A stretch of DNA of 64,000 bases from Anseranas semipalmata (Eukaryota > Chordata > Aves > Anseriformes > Anseranatidae), in contig VXAA01000914.1 in assembly GCA_013399115.1 (NCBI GenBank), positions 69,515-133,514 on the forward strand, in the 5' to 3' direction. Both the position numbers and the translations under genes were made by a program. The notes beneath the pieces are model-generated. The model made no database searches. It was not told the origin of the DNA and worked only from the letters and a program-made list of their open reading frames with translations. Below, in pieces: positions 49,626-62,699 of this stretch (within the stretch, counting starts at the first letter, position 1; each line of letters starts with the position of its first letter).

Positions 49626-51479
49626 GGCGTCCAGTCCCTGCCCCAAACACCACAAATCGTTACGAGGAGGACACTAAGGAGCGGCTGTGCTCAGTGCTCG
49701 TCTCCACTTCTGGACAGACCCAGAGACCCGTCCCCATTCAGTTCAGCAGGGAGCTGAGGTGACCCAGCCCCTCGGGGGACACCCGGGCTGGGGCAGGGGC
49801 TCCGGGCTCCAGCTGTGCCGCACATCTGGGCCGCACGGCGCTGCCCGGCCCGAGCCTTCCCGCATTGCGCCACGAGAGGGAGCTAGCTGCCCGCCGGCTG
49901 CCGGCCCGAGCCCCCCAGCCCCGGCTTTACCCAGGTGGGGGATCGCTGCCGACCCCCCCGACTCTGGGGAGGGAACCCCCCAGCCCCATCCCACCGCCCC
50001 GCCGGGAGCGCAGCAAAGCTGGCAAACGCTGCCAGAGGGGAACCGGGCATGTGGGGCTTCACTGCAGCCCCCTGGGGCAAGCGGGGCCAGGACGAGGGGC
50101 AGGGGGCTGCTGGGGGCACCCACTGTGTCTGCAGAGGCTCGGGAGCTCCTCGCTCCCAGGCGCATGCACCCCGAGATGGGGCTGAGCAGGGTGGGATGGA
50201 GCAGAGGCTCCAGCACAGGGACAGGGCTGCTGCTGGCCCCGCGGCTCCAGGGCCACGCACGGCCTCCCGGCTGCCACCGAGCCCTATCGGGATCCCCACC
50301 AGCCAGAGGTGGCTCTGACCTTCAGCGAGCACCGTGCTCGCACCATGGGCATGGCTGCAGCCAGGCTTCATGCACCCTCACAAGTCAGCGGCTGGCAAGA
50401 TTAAGGGGATCAGGTTTTAATTAAAGAGCCAAGGAAGCAGCTGCCTGGAGCTCTTGCTCTTTTCTTTCCCACCTGCTTGTGCCTGCATTTCACATCCTGG
50501 ATTCTCCCTGTGTCTCCTGAAGATGGGGCCACCGGGAGCCAGCCCAGGCCCTTGTCACCTCTCCCATCCCATGGGCTCGGGGAAAGGGCATTGCTCGGGG
50601 AAAGGAGCTCCCAGTATATGCAACAGCAGCCCAATCTATTCACTGTCCCCAACCATTCAAACATCAGCGGCCAAGCTTGTCACAACTTACTTCAAAGCAG
50701 AAACATGTGGGACCTTTTAAAATGATCTCCAGGTCTTTAAGACCCGCTTGCAAGCTTGTTGGTGCAGCTACAAAGGCTCCAGAGACATGAGGGTGTGGAG
50801 CACACAGCTCCCAGGGGGTCTGGGTGCAGTTCAGCTTCAGGCTTGCCCAGCTCACCTCCCAGAGCCAGCACCCCAGGGAGAAGCTTCTCCAGCCTCCACC
50901 AAACCCAGCAGAAAGCTGGGACCCAAAGGAGAAAGCCCTGGTTCAAACACCCAGAGCCTTCAGCTGGGGAGCACCATTCAGGTGGGATTTAACCCCTACC
51001 CATCACAGGTATTTGCTGAGCTGGAAGGAAGCTGCGCTGCTGTGAAAGAAATCAAGGCAGGTCCCTGCAGGGTCACACCAGCCCTGCCCAGACCTCCTGT
51101 AAAAGCTACAGCTTTCCTTCTCTTCCCCTCTCCTTTAAAAGAGAAAGGAAGCCTGATTTCCAGAGCCTGGATAATTTCAGGGACCTCTGATTGCTGCCAT
51201 TCAAGGCTGATGAGGACAGTGGTGGGTGGCTGAAGTCTGCATTTGGACACTCCATGGCCACGTGCACCCAGTACGTCTGGATGCGCTGCTGCTGCTTGCC
51301 GGCACGTCCGTGGCAGGAGGCAGGGAAGCAGCTCCTGGCCCTTCCCAGAGCCCCGCATGCGCCGGGAGAAGAGAAATCCCAGGCAGCCAGAGGCACCAGC
51401 CTGACATCCCAGCCCAGGGACATTCCTGCAGCACAGGGGCCACCCCGCGTGCCCACGGCAAGGGGCAGCGCTGCCACGT
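49626..51479. other. GC-rich intergenic spacer
   Basis: Long open frames occur on both strands but have no recognisable product, and reflect GC-rich sequence lacking stop codons. No RNA gene or mobile element recognised. Confidence 0.5.
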
Positions 51480-51740
51480 GAATAATTCAGGGCAATGAGA
51501 TAAAAGTTTCCTTGTGCAAGCTAATGCATTGATTAGACTAAATTGCCTCCCTCACCCTCAAGGAGGTAAAAATGAGCTAATCACCGTTTGTTCTCTCTTG
51601 ATAGATGATTAACCACAAATTAGAATGTTAAATAGAGGACTTTGGGTACGTAAATTAACAGCTGAGAACTAAGTTAGTTATTGGAGGAGCCATAAAACTG
51701 CTTATTTTTATTCTTGGATTATTGTTTGATTTCTTCCCCT
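51480..51740. promoter_or_regulatory. AT-rich island, candidate conserved noncoding element
   Basis: Abrupt change to AT-rich unique sequence with several homeodomain-like cores (GATTAGACTAAATTG, GAGCTAATCACC, GATGATTAACCAC, GTAAATTAACAGC). No open frame. The boundaries match the composition shift. Confidence 0.4.
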
Positions 51741-52559
51741 CCCCTCTTAAAAAGAGGGAGTTATTTTTAAGACAGCTCCTTGTGCTGTGTGTGGCCAGAA
51801 GCACTGCATGTGGCTGTGACAGGGGGACATGGGCTCAGCGAGCCTCGTGCTGCACCAGCAGCACATGGGGCTTAGGAATCGCGCTTCTGTGCAGGGAGCC
51901 ATCCCTGTCCCCCCACCCTGTGCTGTGGACTCTGAGCACACCCCAAGCAGGATAAACAGGTGTCTGATGCAGTGTGGGTGGCCAGAGGAGCTGGTCCTGC
52001 TTCTCCAGGAAAAGGCCAGAATTTGGAAACTGGCTCTACCCAAAAAAAGTGACAAGACCCTTCAAGACCAAGGAAGAGGCAGTACGGTGTCTCAGGGAAT
52101 TACCTTTGTTAATAGCCCATTCATTTAAATGCAAATGGTGGGCCTGGCTGGTATAATGAGGCTGGGAAATCTTATTAGGGACCAAATTCCAGGTTTGTGG
52201 GGGAGCAGGGCTGCGCACGAGGCAGGGGCAGCCAGGAGGACACCGGGCTGCGCGAGGTGCTGGAGGCTCGGGGCCAATTCCTGCCCCTGCTGCTGCCCTC
52301 GCTTGGTGCCAGACCCAGAGCAATTTGGCAGCAGCGCTCCCCAAAACAAGATCTTGCTGTCCCTGAGCCCTCGCTGGGGTTTTGGGGCTAGCAGCCCCTG
52401 CTGCAGCCTGCTTGCGTGCAGCTCGGTGCAGCCCAGACCTCTCCAGTCTCAATTAGCGGTGCCAACCACGGCGCGGCGGCAGCGGCCACGGCAAGCGCTC
52501 CAAGCATGCACGCTCCTGCTTTGAAGGGGTCCTAACGCGCTGCTCTGTCACACAGCAAA
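51741..52559. other. Intergenic spacer with one octamer motif
   Basis: No gene seen. ATGCAAAT, the POU-factor octamer, lies at 52129-52136. The rest is GC-moderate spacer. Confidence 0.45.
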
Positions 52560-52745
52560 GGGGAAGGAACGTGCTGACAAAAGGCTGATTTAATTACTAG
52601 AATTGTTCTGATTACAGCCTGCAAACACTGTTATCTTGTAATTATTGCCAAGAACATGCCATTAGTACATGATTAAACACAACGTCTTGTGGGCTGCTAG
52701 CTGATTGTCTGATGCCTTATGAACTTAATTACTTCATGCTGGTAG
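52560..52745. promoter_or_regulatory. AT-rich island, candidate conserved noncoding element
   Basis: Dense TAATTA/TAATTR cores: GATTTAATTACTAG, CTTGTAATTATTGCC and CTTAATTACTTC, plus CATGATTAAACAC, within 190 bases of unique sequence. No open frame. The sequence again switches sharply to GC-rich on both sides. Confidence 0.42.
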
Positions 52746-55429
52746 AAAGCAACTGGAAGGATGGAGCACATGGATGAGCCCAGCGGAGGCTGGAGAGGAG
52801 CTGGAGCCACCAGACACCCCCATGAAGCAGGACCCCCAGCTCCCTTCCCAGAGCCGGGCCACTCAAACTGCCCACAGACATATTCAGGATCCCAGCCCTT
52901 GCAAGCCTCAGCCAACACACGAGCAGGGTCAGGATCAGTGCCTCGCTCTGTTAGATGCCACCTGCACTAAATTCATTGTCATCAGCTCACAAGCACAGGG
53001 CACCAGCTTCCTCTCAGTGTCTCCATTCAGCAGAAAAGAAAAACTCAAACACGTTTGCTGCATGGGACATGCCAATAGAAAGGTGGCACATGGTGCCCGG
53101 GAAGGCTCCACACCTCAGGGCTGCAGGACAGCCCACGGGATGCAGGATGCTCAGTTCCCCCCAGCACTGCTGCCACAGGTACTGGGCCCCAGCGAGAGGA
53201 GCCCCCGCTCGCAGCACTCTGTGGTGCCACAGGGACCTTGGTCTCCTTCCAGAAGACATCCAGTAACTTTCTGCCTCAGGGTCCCTCCAGCACCTCTCAC
53301 ACACTGTCACCCTGCCTGGATGACAAGGACATACAAACTAATCCTGACATCTCATTAGCAGGATTAATTCTTGACCTCGTTCTCCTCTCAGCTGAGAAAT
53401 CAGCACTTCTCAGTGCCACTGCGTCGAGCCCTGCTCCCCCAGCCGGGACTGAGCAAACAGCAGCAGCCAGGCAAACGTGCTCCTCACCCTCCCTCCCCAC
53501 CCCTCCTGCTCAGGTGGCCTCGGTGGGGCACAGCCCTTCCCCACCTCCCCTCCACATCCCCATGGTTGGGTACCTGCTCCTCCTCCCTGCACGACCACGT
53601 CCCCCTGCGGCCAGCACTCCCCAGGCTCATGAAGCTTTTGGACAGATGTGCTGAGGGTCCTCACTGCAGGCTCCATTAGCTGGGGGGCTGCCCCACAGCC
53701 TCCTGGGGGCTGGGGGTGCCTGCCTGGGTGCATTTATACCAGAGCAGCCCCAGGTGTGTGGCGAGGGCAGCCACAGGTGCCACAGGCGGGTGTCACCAGC
53801 CCTGGTAATTGCTTTCGGGCTGGGCTGCTTCATGCTTGCTTTTGGAAAAACCCCGCAGCCTCCCTGGCAGGGGGGACAGCCATCACCAGGGCACCTAGAT
53901 GAGTTTAAATATCTATTCCCACTCTGCCACTCCAGCTGCCATTTGATCCCTCTGTGTTTCCTCATCCTCTCCCATCGGCGTTACACAGATTTACCATCCT
54001 CCCTACACTGCGTGGCATAAACAAGCTCCATGTGCCAGCAGCCCCATGGCAGGCAAAGGAAAAGGGGGAAATAACGCTGGGAATGGGGCTGCAGCCCCTG
54101 CGGGGCTCAGGGCAGGATCTGACCTCCTGGGGTCAGGAGCACGCAGGCAGGTGGTGAGTGGAGGAAAGCAGAGGAAAAAGGGAAACGGCCCCAGTTTGCA
54201 GGGCAGGATGGGGCCTGGCTCATATGAGGAGCAGCACTGGTGGGCACCAGCCTGGCTCCAGCCCGCGGGTCCCCGAGAGGCACGAGCGTTGCTCCTAAAC
54301 GATGATTTCTATTGTAATAACTTGCTCCCAGCAGCCTGGTGTCAAATCCATTTTTACGGCCTGCTGAAAATGCCTTTTCTGTGCTGCCCGAGAGGCGCCT
54401 GCTCCTTCCCTTCCTTTCTCTTTCCCCCTTTTTTCCTGTCTTGCAGGAAAAGGAGAGAAAATCCCCAGCAGATTTGTTGTTTATAGAGTCGTGTTCAACA
54501 CGCGCGAATCGATACAACAAACCGTGCGCTGCGACTCCGCGCCTTGAATAAACAAGGTCCCAGGCAATTCCACTGGTGCCTGTCATGCTCAGGTACCCAC
54601 CGGATCAGAGCCTGAAATGAAACCAAAATGTCTCTTTGCAGGAGTTAATTACAGCCCCGAACTTCTCATTTCTCTCCACCACCAGCGCTATATTGTGTGC
54701 CTCCAGGTGAGAGGCAATTTCGGCTGGGTCGGAGGAAGCTTCCCTCGGCTTTTGTTCCCATGCAGCAAATCCTGGGCTCACGTCCCGCGTGCGGGTCTCA
54801 GCACAGAGAGGGGATGCTCCCGGGGGACCAACACTGCCCCGAGTGCTGCCCAGCCCCCGCCAAGCTGCTGTGTCCCCAAAGCTCCCGCTGGTGTGACAGC
54901 GAGAGGGCTGTCCCCAGGCTCCTGCAGCGCCTGAAGAACCGGGGTGACCGAAGCGGGGGTGAGATTCAGCTGTGGTTCCACTCTCCATCTCACGTGAAAT
55001 GCTTGGGCCCCAGCTTTTGATCCGGGCACTTGGCAGGATCAGATTTTGCTTCTTTGCAGTCAGTCCCCAGCGAAAGCTCCTGCAGGGACCTCGTCGGTGG
55101 TGTCACACCTGCAGAGGACCCAGGGCCACGTGCCAGCTTTGCTCCAGCCGTACACGCTCTAGCAGTCAATGCAATGGGCACAACTGTGAATCACACCAAC
55201 AGAGGGGAATTTTTCATTAAACAACTCTTACTCGTCACCAGCTTATAACCAGCAAGAGAAGCTTTTAAGTGCTGCTGGGTCTGGTCTCCACCAGCTGTCC
55301 ATGGGCGCAGATCCATGGTTTGGCTCCTGCCCCTTCCACCAGTGCTCTCTGGGACCAGGGCTGTGCTGTCACCTTGCGGAGCCTCACAAGCACCTGTTCG
55401 TTCGGGTTTCCAAAACACCTTGTGATACA
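52746..55429. other. Intergenic spacer, no gene seen
   Basis: Mixed GC-rich sequence with a weaker AT-rich segment at about 54290-54560. No recognised exon, RNA gene or mobile element. Confidence 0.45.
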
Positions 55430-55640
55430 CAAATGAAAGGTGCCGTAGAGAGGCAAAAGGTTATTAAACCCATAGACAAGCCATCAATCATCAGGCCTGA
55501 CTGTTGCAATATCATATTTCTCATTGATGGAATTAGCAGCGCTGAGCTCCCAGCCCGATCAATACCCTTAATAATTCTATCAAGGTCATGTCAGCTTTCA
55601 TTTCCCCGGGTATGTTTTCCTAAAGAAACTCATTTCTAAA
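55430..55640. promoter_or_regulatory. AT-rich island, candidate conserved noncoding element
   Basis: Unique AT-rich block with GGTTATTAAACCC, CCATCAATCATCAGG, GATGGAATTAGC and CCTTAATAATTC. CATCAATCATC resembles TALE-homeodomain (PBX/MEIS) sites. No open frame supports coding. Confidence 0.38.
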
Positions 55641-56094
55641 ACTAAAACCCAAAGGGAGCTGGGGGCCGTGCTGGGCGGTGGGACACAGCCGCGCTGCCCT
55701 CTGCACCCAGCCAGGGGGTGAGCAGCCACCAGGGGTGCAGGCAATGATGTCCACAGTTTTCCTGCAGGGGCAGTAGCAGGTGAGCAATAGGGGTGTGGTA
55801 ACAACAGGGTGCAGTTTTGCTAGGGGTGCAACAGGGGGTCGCCTGTCACAGGGCTGGCAGCAGCCTGGGGCTGGCAGCCCTGGGAGGAAGAACGGATGGG
55901 TGCTGGGGACCGAGACACATCCCAGCAGGGGTGCTTCCCCCAAATCCTTGCAAAAGGCAAACCGCTGCCCCCAGGTTCTCCTGCACAATGGTGGGATTAG
56001 GAAGCAGAATGAGCAGCTCCATCCGTAGGCAGCGGCTTTGCTGCTCTTTCTCGTGGCAGGACGTGGGGCGGCTGGAGTCCTCTTAAAGGATGTT
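55641..56094. other. Intergenic spacer, no gene seen
   Basis: GC-rich sequence with GGGGTGYR-like local redundancy around 55785-55840. No gene recognised. Confidence 0.4.
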
Positions 56095-56330
56095 CTGCGC
56101 TCTGCTGACAACCCTAATCCTCTCTCGCGTCAGGGCCCTGCCATTGTCAGGGGTTTACGAGGCCCTGAATCTGCACTCAAATCTTTCCATGTGTATTATT
56201 AATCCTGTGTCTCCATTCCTGTGGAGATGGATTTAATGAGGGTAATTATGATTTGCAAGAGAAAAACCGCTCAAGCTGCAAATAGTGCCAGCAATTCCCC
56301 TTTTTTCTCTCTCTCTCTCTGCAACAGCAG
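56095..56330. promoter_or_regulatory. AT-rich island, candidate conserved noncoding element
   Basis: Contains GTATTATTAATCC, GGATTTAATGAGGGTAATTA and ATTTGCAA (56251-56258) in unique sequence, then a short CT run (56310-56320). No coding signal. Confidence 0.35.
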
Positions 56331-57879
56331 CTCTGAAAGCACCAAGAAACACGGTGAAAACAAGAGCCTGCAGCTTTACCCCTGCAAGGAGGCCCCTGAT
56401 GGTGCTCGCTAAGCCTCCTGCCCCTGCTCTCTGTCTGGGGAAAGTGCTCCCCGCTCAGACGTTAAAGCAAGAAGCAGCGGTAGCAGGGCCCCAGTGCAGC
56501 CTGCCAAGGCAGTGAGTCCACCCTTGAAATATCTTGGGAAGAAACAAATCTCAAAGCTGGAGTCCTCCTGTCCCAGCCTGGTGCTTGCCAGCATGCTGGC
56601 TGCTGAGAAGTAGAAGCACCAGGGCCTCCTGCAGATGGTTCTTCTGCAGCATCCAGGGCTGGGTCCTACTTGCAGCCTTATGGCTGCTACGGAGCTCACG
56701 GGTTGCTGGACGCTCCAGTAGGTTCTCTCATTAGAGACAGGGATGCTTTAGCCTTGTTTTTCCTGATGGATTAATTCTGCATGAATGGCCTAGATTCTCC
56801 CAGGTGTTTCAATCATATCTGATTTTCTCATTTCCTCCTTCTCTGGGTATGGTTGCAACTGCACCCGTGTGCCCCAGGGGGTCACACCACAACCCCCGGC
56901 TATGCTAGAGGCTGTGCTGGGAGCGCAGGTTGGTACGTGTGTGCAATGAGTACCCAGGGACACTGCAAAAAGTTTGATTTTGGTGGTCGAGATTACAGGC
57001 ACAAAACATTAGGGAAGTCCGAGCTAACAGACTGCTCTCCTCATGCTCTTCTCTGCCCGCTGAGGGCGGCTCATCGCTCCATCACCCATTGCTCCGTCAC
57101 CTGGCGGCTGAGTGGAGCGTTCCCGCAGGTCGATGAACTTCTGCTGCAAAGAGAGCATCTGCGGAGACATCAGCTCCTCTCTGCCCACTGCTTGGCCAGG
57201 TTTTCTTCCAGGGCCAGCTCGGTGTCTCTCTTGCTTATTTCAGGTCAATATTTTTCCCTTTGTACCGTGAGAAACAATAACGTTTTGCATTAACTGCCAT
57301 TCCCTCTGCCTTGTTTCCTTCTTTATTTACTGACTCCATTGCATTAAATCTTGGATGTCTCAGCCACAAAGTCCATATTTCAGATGCACAAGAACTAAAC
57401 AAAGGTGCTTAGGAGGACTGGGGGATGTATTTGGATAATTTTTTTCTAGGGATTTGGATAAAGATGGAGACGGATTTTCACGGCTTGCCTCAATGTGAAG
57501 GGATTTGCATGTACATAAATACTGGTGCAAACTCAGCGCTTGTAGCGCCTGTGTCTGCACTGCTGCGTGTTGGTGTAGGTAAGGCAAGCCAAAATCTAAA
57601 GAACTGTGTCAATAGCGTTATAGGACAGGAGAAGTATAATACTTTCCATTAAAACCCATCTGTCTGTAAAGATGGATTGAAAGGCACTCTGCTCCTCCTG
57701 GGATAAACTTCTTCCCTATCTCTAGAGAGCAGGCACAGGGTTTCATGGCACTTTAAATCCAGCTTCAGGGCTTCTAGCACCAGATAAAAAACCTGCTGTG
57801 GCTACGTGGCATAGCACGCCGATCCAGCGTAAATTCACTCTGCCAGTTCACGTTAGCTCAGGCATTTTTGACAGGATGT
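56331..57879. other. Intergenic spacer with AT-rich patches
   Basis: No gene seen. AT-rich patches lie at about 57240-57370 and 57440-57660; the latter holds the octamer ATTTGCAT at 57503-57510. Confidence 0.4.
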
Positions 57880-58535
57880 GGCCGGGTGACAGGATTGTGC
57901 TGGATCAGGTCTCGGCCGTCCTGCTGGGGGGCTCCGGGCGCGCTGCTGAGCCCCGGGCCCGAGCCCCCGGCCGTGCTCCGGCTGCGGGCCGGCCGCTGCC
58001 AGCCTGCCAGGCCGGGTGGGAGCGTTACCGGTTGGGGGGAGGAGAAACGGGCGATGTCCAGCTTGCAGGTGCCTCCAGCTGCGCCTCCTTTCCCGCACCT
58101 CCCAAACGCTCCACCGCGGGGCACGGCACCGCCCGCCGCTCCTCCTGCGGGGGCCCCGGCCCCGGCCCCGCGCCGACGCTAGGGGGGGGCCGAGCTCCGC
58201 GAACGCGGCCGCAGCCGCTCCCTCGGCCCCCGCGGCAGCCCCTGGGGTCTCCTGCCTCCTTCCAGCCTCTCGCCGTCGAGCTGAATAACCCCACGTTTCC
58301 CCCGACACGCGTATGGCGGTGGGGGGCCCGTCCCAGCACCCCCGCTCTCAGGAGCAACAGCAGCAGCCGGGATAGGCAGGAGCCTGCAGCCGCCCGGCAC
58401 CGCTGCCTGCTGCCGCGGGGGTGCCCGAAGTGGGAGGTATGGGCAGCCCCTGTGGCACGCTGCCCTTCCCTGGGGGGCACGCGGCCGCCTGCGCCGAACC
58501 CCTTCGGTGACACCACTCGTAGCAAGTCACTGAAC
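57880..58535. promoter_or_regulatory. Isolated CpG-rich island without a recognised gene
   Basis: About 600 bases of very GC-rich, CpG-dense sequence between AT-rich flanks, with a donor-like CTG|GTGAGA at its right edge (58538). CpG islands of this kind in vertebrates usually mark promoters, but no adjacent coding exon is recognisable on either strand. Confidence 0.4.
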
Positions 58536-61500
58536 TGGTGAGAAATGGGTGTCTCCTTTTTATTGTATGGCTTGTCAGGAAAATATACAAAACGAGGTGT
58601 GCAGAGTCCATTCTTATGTATATGAATCACTGCAACCACTCTGTATCGATCTTGCTCTACTTTGTCTTTCCACACGTGCTTACACCACTTCTTTGGGTAC
58701 CTGCGAAACCTGAGCACTGGGGAGAGAGCGAGGCAGCAAACGAACGGGTATTTCCTAAAGCTGTGCAACTTTCAGTGGACTTTGGTCAGGTGAGGAGCGT
58801 TATTTCCTCAGCCTCTCCATCTTACAAAAGCAGCCCCGAACATCCTAACATTGCCTGCCCGAGATCTGTGAGTTCCTTTAGACATGAAGAGTGTGCATGT
58901 GCATATACAGGCATGCACATCTTTGCAAATGTGCACCTGTGTCTGCAGCAACATTTCTCAGCTGTGCACTCACGCAAGCCTACGGCTCCCTGGGTAACAT
59001 GCAGGCCAACTCCTGTAGCTATCCCCGCATGCATTTAGTACGTATTTGCCTATATCTCCATATGCATGAGTGAGCATCAGTATGGATTGGCACTTGAAGG
59101 CTGTACATTGTGATGTGGCGAGGATGAACAGGGTGTTTTGGATCCTGTTTCTGTTGGTGCTGTTAAAAGCACAGAACAAAAGCAGGTACCCCATGCGTGG
59201 AAGGTGCCTGGTGTGCAAGGAGACACAGCGACAGTTGGTTTATGTGACAGTTTGTGGTCGCAGCAAACCAGGGGCTGTACTCAGCATTGTATATGTTGTG
59301 GCCAGTGAAGTTTTTGGGCAGGGCTCAGACGATGGAGGTTCGTGTCTGTGGGATGCTCGTACCTGCGCAAGGGCACAGCTGGTGCCAGCAAACGTGGGGC
59401 AGGCTGGCTTCAGAAAGTGTCAGAGAGCAGCAGCCTGGCACCACCAGCCACCAGCGGCGGTGCAACGCTGGCACAGCGTACGTGTGTGCAGCCAGGGTCT
59501 GCAACCAGAGCGGGGGCTGCGGGCAGGGTGCCCCCTGCAGTAATAGTGATGCCCAGTGGGGGGGGTCTGTGCCTCCTGACAAGGAAAACGTGGCTTTTAC
59601 CACAAATATTGCAACCATATTCAGCCCCCAAATGAACGCGGGCACATCAATGCTCTGAGTATCCTAAAATAAAGGCATCCATCTCTGCGTGTACTTCACA
59701 CTCCCACGTCTGCTGCGACGCAGGACCCAGGTCTGCTCAGCCATGGAGAGCTGTGAGGTGTTTTAAACCATTTCCTTCTCTTTACAAGTCCTCCTCCTAT
59801 TTTCTAATACACTGAACTATGAAATTAGGAACGTGAGACCTTTCCGTTAGGATCTGTCCGAAGCAATGGGAGATGTTTGGCAAAATTCAGAACCATAAGA
59901 ACATGCTGCAATGGCATTTTTAAATCATTAATCAGAGATTGCCAACTAATTCCTAAAATTGTTGTATTCGTGTATCCGTGTTCACACCCTGGGGTCTGTC
60001 TTGGGGCTCCTTTCAGCCCTGGCTCACACGCTGCACTTTAAATAACATTTAAATAACATCGAACTTGGGACACTTTAAATAACATTCCTTGAGCTTGGGA
60101 GGAGAAGGGGAATTGGAACTGAGCTCGTAGGTACCCTGTGAGATCAGTGGGAAGTGGTCCCGAATGGAAAGGGCTGTTTGCCGAGAAACAAGAGCTTCGG
60201 AGCCATCCTCTGTGCAGTGCCTGGAAGCGCCGAGCTGCTGTCCCAGCACCCGGCTCCCCCTGCAGCCAGCACCTTCCCACTCCCCTTCTCCCATCCCTGC
60301 TCCAGGCAGGTCCCTGCCATCCCAGCATTGCAGCCTGGTGGGGGTGCAGTGTCACGACGGCCCCAGCAGAGCAGTCTGGGTGTCCCCAGTGTGCCTGGTA
60401 TGTGAACCCCCCCCTGCTCTCCTGGCTGCTTGAGCTTTTTGCTTTTGACAGAAACCAACTCATAGTGTGCAGAAGACTGCCTCTGAAATGCTCAAAAGGA
60501 GCCCAAATAAATGAATCTATAAATATCCTTGTCCCTAACTACACATCTCACTATTGCAGATGTTCTTTGGCATTAGAAATCCCCTTAGCCCTTTTTAGCT
60601 TGTATGCATTTAATGGGAAATTAAGTCTTAAATCCTCTGTCAGCTTGTTGGATGGAGGGACCCTGTCTGATGGTAGGCAAGGACTTGGCCTGCGGCCAGA
60701 TGCAGGACCAGGGCTGTGCGTTTCTGCAGTGGCTCTGAGCGGTGGCACCCTCCTCCGGTCATCCTGGCCCCATTTTTACCTGGGGCCACAACCCCAAACC
60801 AGTTCTACCCTGGTTAGCCGGGGCAGGGTGCATTACTGCATCATTGGCCCGCTTGCTCCCCTGCCCACCTGCCAGAAAGGTGTAATTCTGTGCTTGGAGA
60901 AGAGACCTGGAAGTGATATTTGCTGGCCTCTGAGTTCCCGCACGCTTGCGGGCGCAGGACACAGCGCGCAGGGGCCTCAGGCTGTTGTTGCCTTTCCGCT
61001 GGGCAGCGCTTCCCCGGCCAAGGGCAGGTGCTGCCGCCCGGCTTTTCCCCCTTCCCTGCTCCTGCCCAGCCCCGGCACTCGGCACGCAGCCGCCCACTGG
61101 AGGCTTTCACATACTCAGGTCCCAGGTGTGGCCCAGGGGTCTCTCCAGGGTCTTTTGGAGGTCTCCCTACGCAGCGAGACACCACTGCTTCTGCACTGAA
61201 CACAGGTCAGGCTTTCCCAGCTGCCAGCTTTTGGCTCAAAGGGCTCTGCACCAACGCGTGATTTATGGAGCTGAGTGGGAAAGGGAGGTTTTCCTGGCTT
61301 TCTGTTTTTGGCTCAGCTCAGGGAATTCTCCAGCAACTTTGGCTCCTGTGTTGGGAGCCACCATTGAGCAGCAGCATGCAAATAGGTACAGGGATCCCAG
61401 GGAAAATAATGTTGGTGCAAAAGAGAGAAGCGAGCCCAACAGACTATTAAAACTAAAGAAAAGAAGAAGTGTTTAAAAAATTGAGGTTTGTGCATCTCTA

Positions 61501-61854
61501 GTGACAAGGGATGGGGAAAGCTTGCTTCCTCCTCTCTTGCTCACCCCACTGCGTGGGAAGGAGGTGACTACCAGAGCTGCGAAATTTAGCATCTCCTCCA
61601 GGCAAAATAACTGCGCAGAGAGAGCTGCCCCATTTTCATTTCAGTTGCCAAACCCCTGTGCTCATGAAGCTGCTCCGCCAGCAGGCACGGGGCTGAGCAC
61701 AGCGCACGGTGAGGATCTGGGTGCTGGCTGGACCTGTGCCCCGACCCCTGGCCCCTGCGAGGCAGTGTCCAGCACCACGGGGCTGAGCCATTGCCACGTT
61801 TGGGCCGCTTGCTGCCAGTTCCCGGCAGCGAAAGGAATGAAATGATTCTGTGAA
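58536..61854. other. Intergenic spacer, no gene seen
   Basis: No recognised exon. AT-rich unique patch at about 59750-60000, a small tandem duplication of CACTTTAAATAACAT at 60034-60048 and 60071-60085, and an octamer ATGCAAAT at 61376-61383. Confidence 0.4.
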
Positions 61855-62400
61855 ATCTCCATGTTAGATGAAATTATATCTTACGGTCTGGTAAAAGCCA
61901 GGATTTATCTCCTGCTTTGATAGACAGCCTCTTCTTCCTCTGGTGTTTTAGCCACAAATCTCTTGCTCTCTCATTTTACTTTATCACCATGCAAGCAGTC
62001 TGGGGAGAAGGATCTTTTAAATGCTGAATTAACATACAAATGTTAAAAAAAAAAAGGAAAGAAAAAAAAAACAACCACCCAAAACCATGCCCTGCAAGAG
62101 CAGCATAAATATGGAGAAAAATAATTGTGCATTAATGCTAATTGAAACAGTGAGGGCCCCACTTATACCATTTTGAATATGCATCAATTGAACAAAGAAT
62201 TAATGGAACTTAAAAAAAATAATCCTGACAAAAGAGCCTCCATTCCTTTTTCACAACTAATATTGTTAAAATGTTTTACATTTGGGGAATAAATGTCTGT
62301 TTTTGAGTGAGAATTAACCCGTGAGCCATCAGATCACTGCATATTACTGTATTCAATAGTTATTATTATTTCCACATTTCCCAGAACGGTGCTAAACATG
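61855..62400. promoter_or_regulatory. Long AT-rich island, candidate conserved noncoding element
   Basis: The largest AT-rich island in the tract, with GCATTAATGCTAATTG, AATATGCATCAATTG and AAGAATTAATGG, interrupted by an A-rich run at 62043-62072. No coding signal. Enhancer function is inferred only from texture. Confidence 0.4.
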
Positions 62401-62699
62401 CCACCAAACCAAACTGGGACAGGGATCTGTAGAGTGAAACACAACAGCCACAAGCAGGCGTGCCGGGCTGAGCTGCGCGGCTGCGGTGCCTCCTTGCCTC
62501 AGTTTCCCCACTGCAGCCAGGGCGGTGCCATCTCCTCTGCCCATCGTGGCAGCATGGGACCTCGCTTCCTCCTCGCTCGGCTCCCTCCTCACGCCGTCAG
62601 CGTTTTATTCTGCTCCCCCGGATTGCTGCATTCGTGCGGGCGTCCGCGTGTCTCACAGTCAGTGAAGAGGCTGAAGCCGCTCCTCGCATTGTTAAATTT

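Noticed and set aside
58025..58768. 247-codon reverse-strand open frame over the CpG island, and the + strand frame 58538-59038
   Set aside because: No recognisable domain, low-complexity GC-driven half, and no plausible splice partners. I treat the island as a possible promoter, not a coding exon.
60034..60085. Tandem duplication of CACTTTAAATAACAT
   Set aside because: Small two-copy local duplication without further structure; ordinary slippage.
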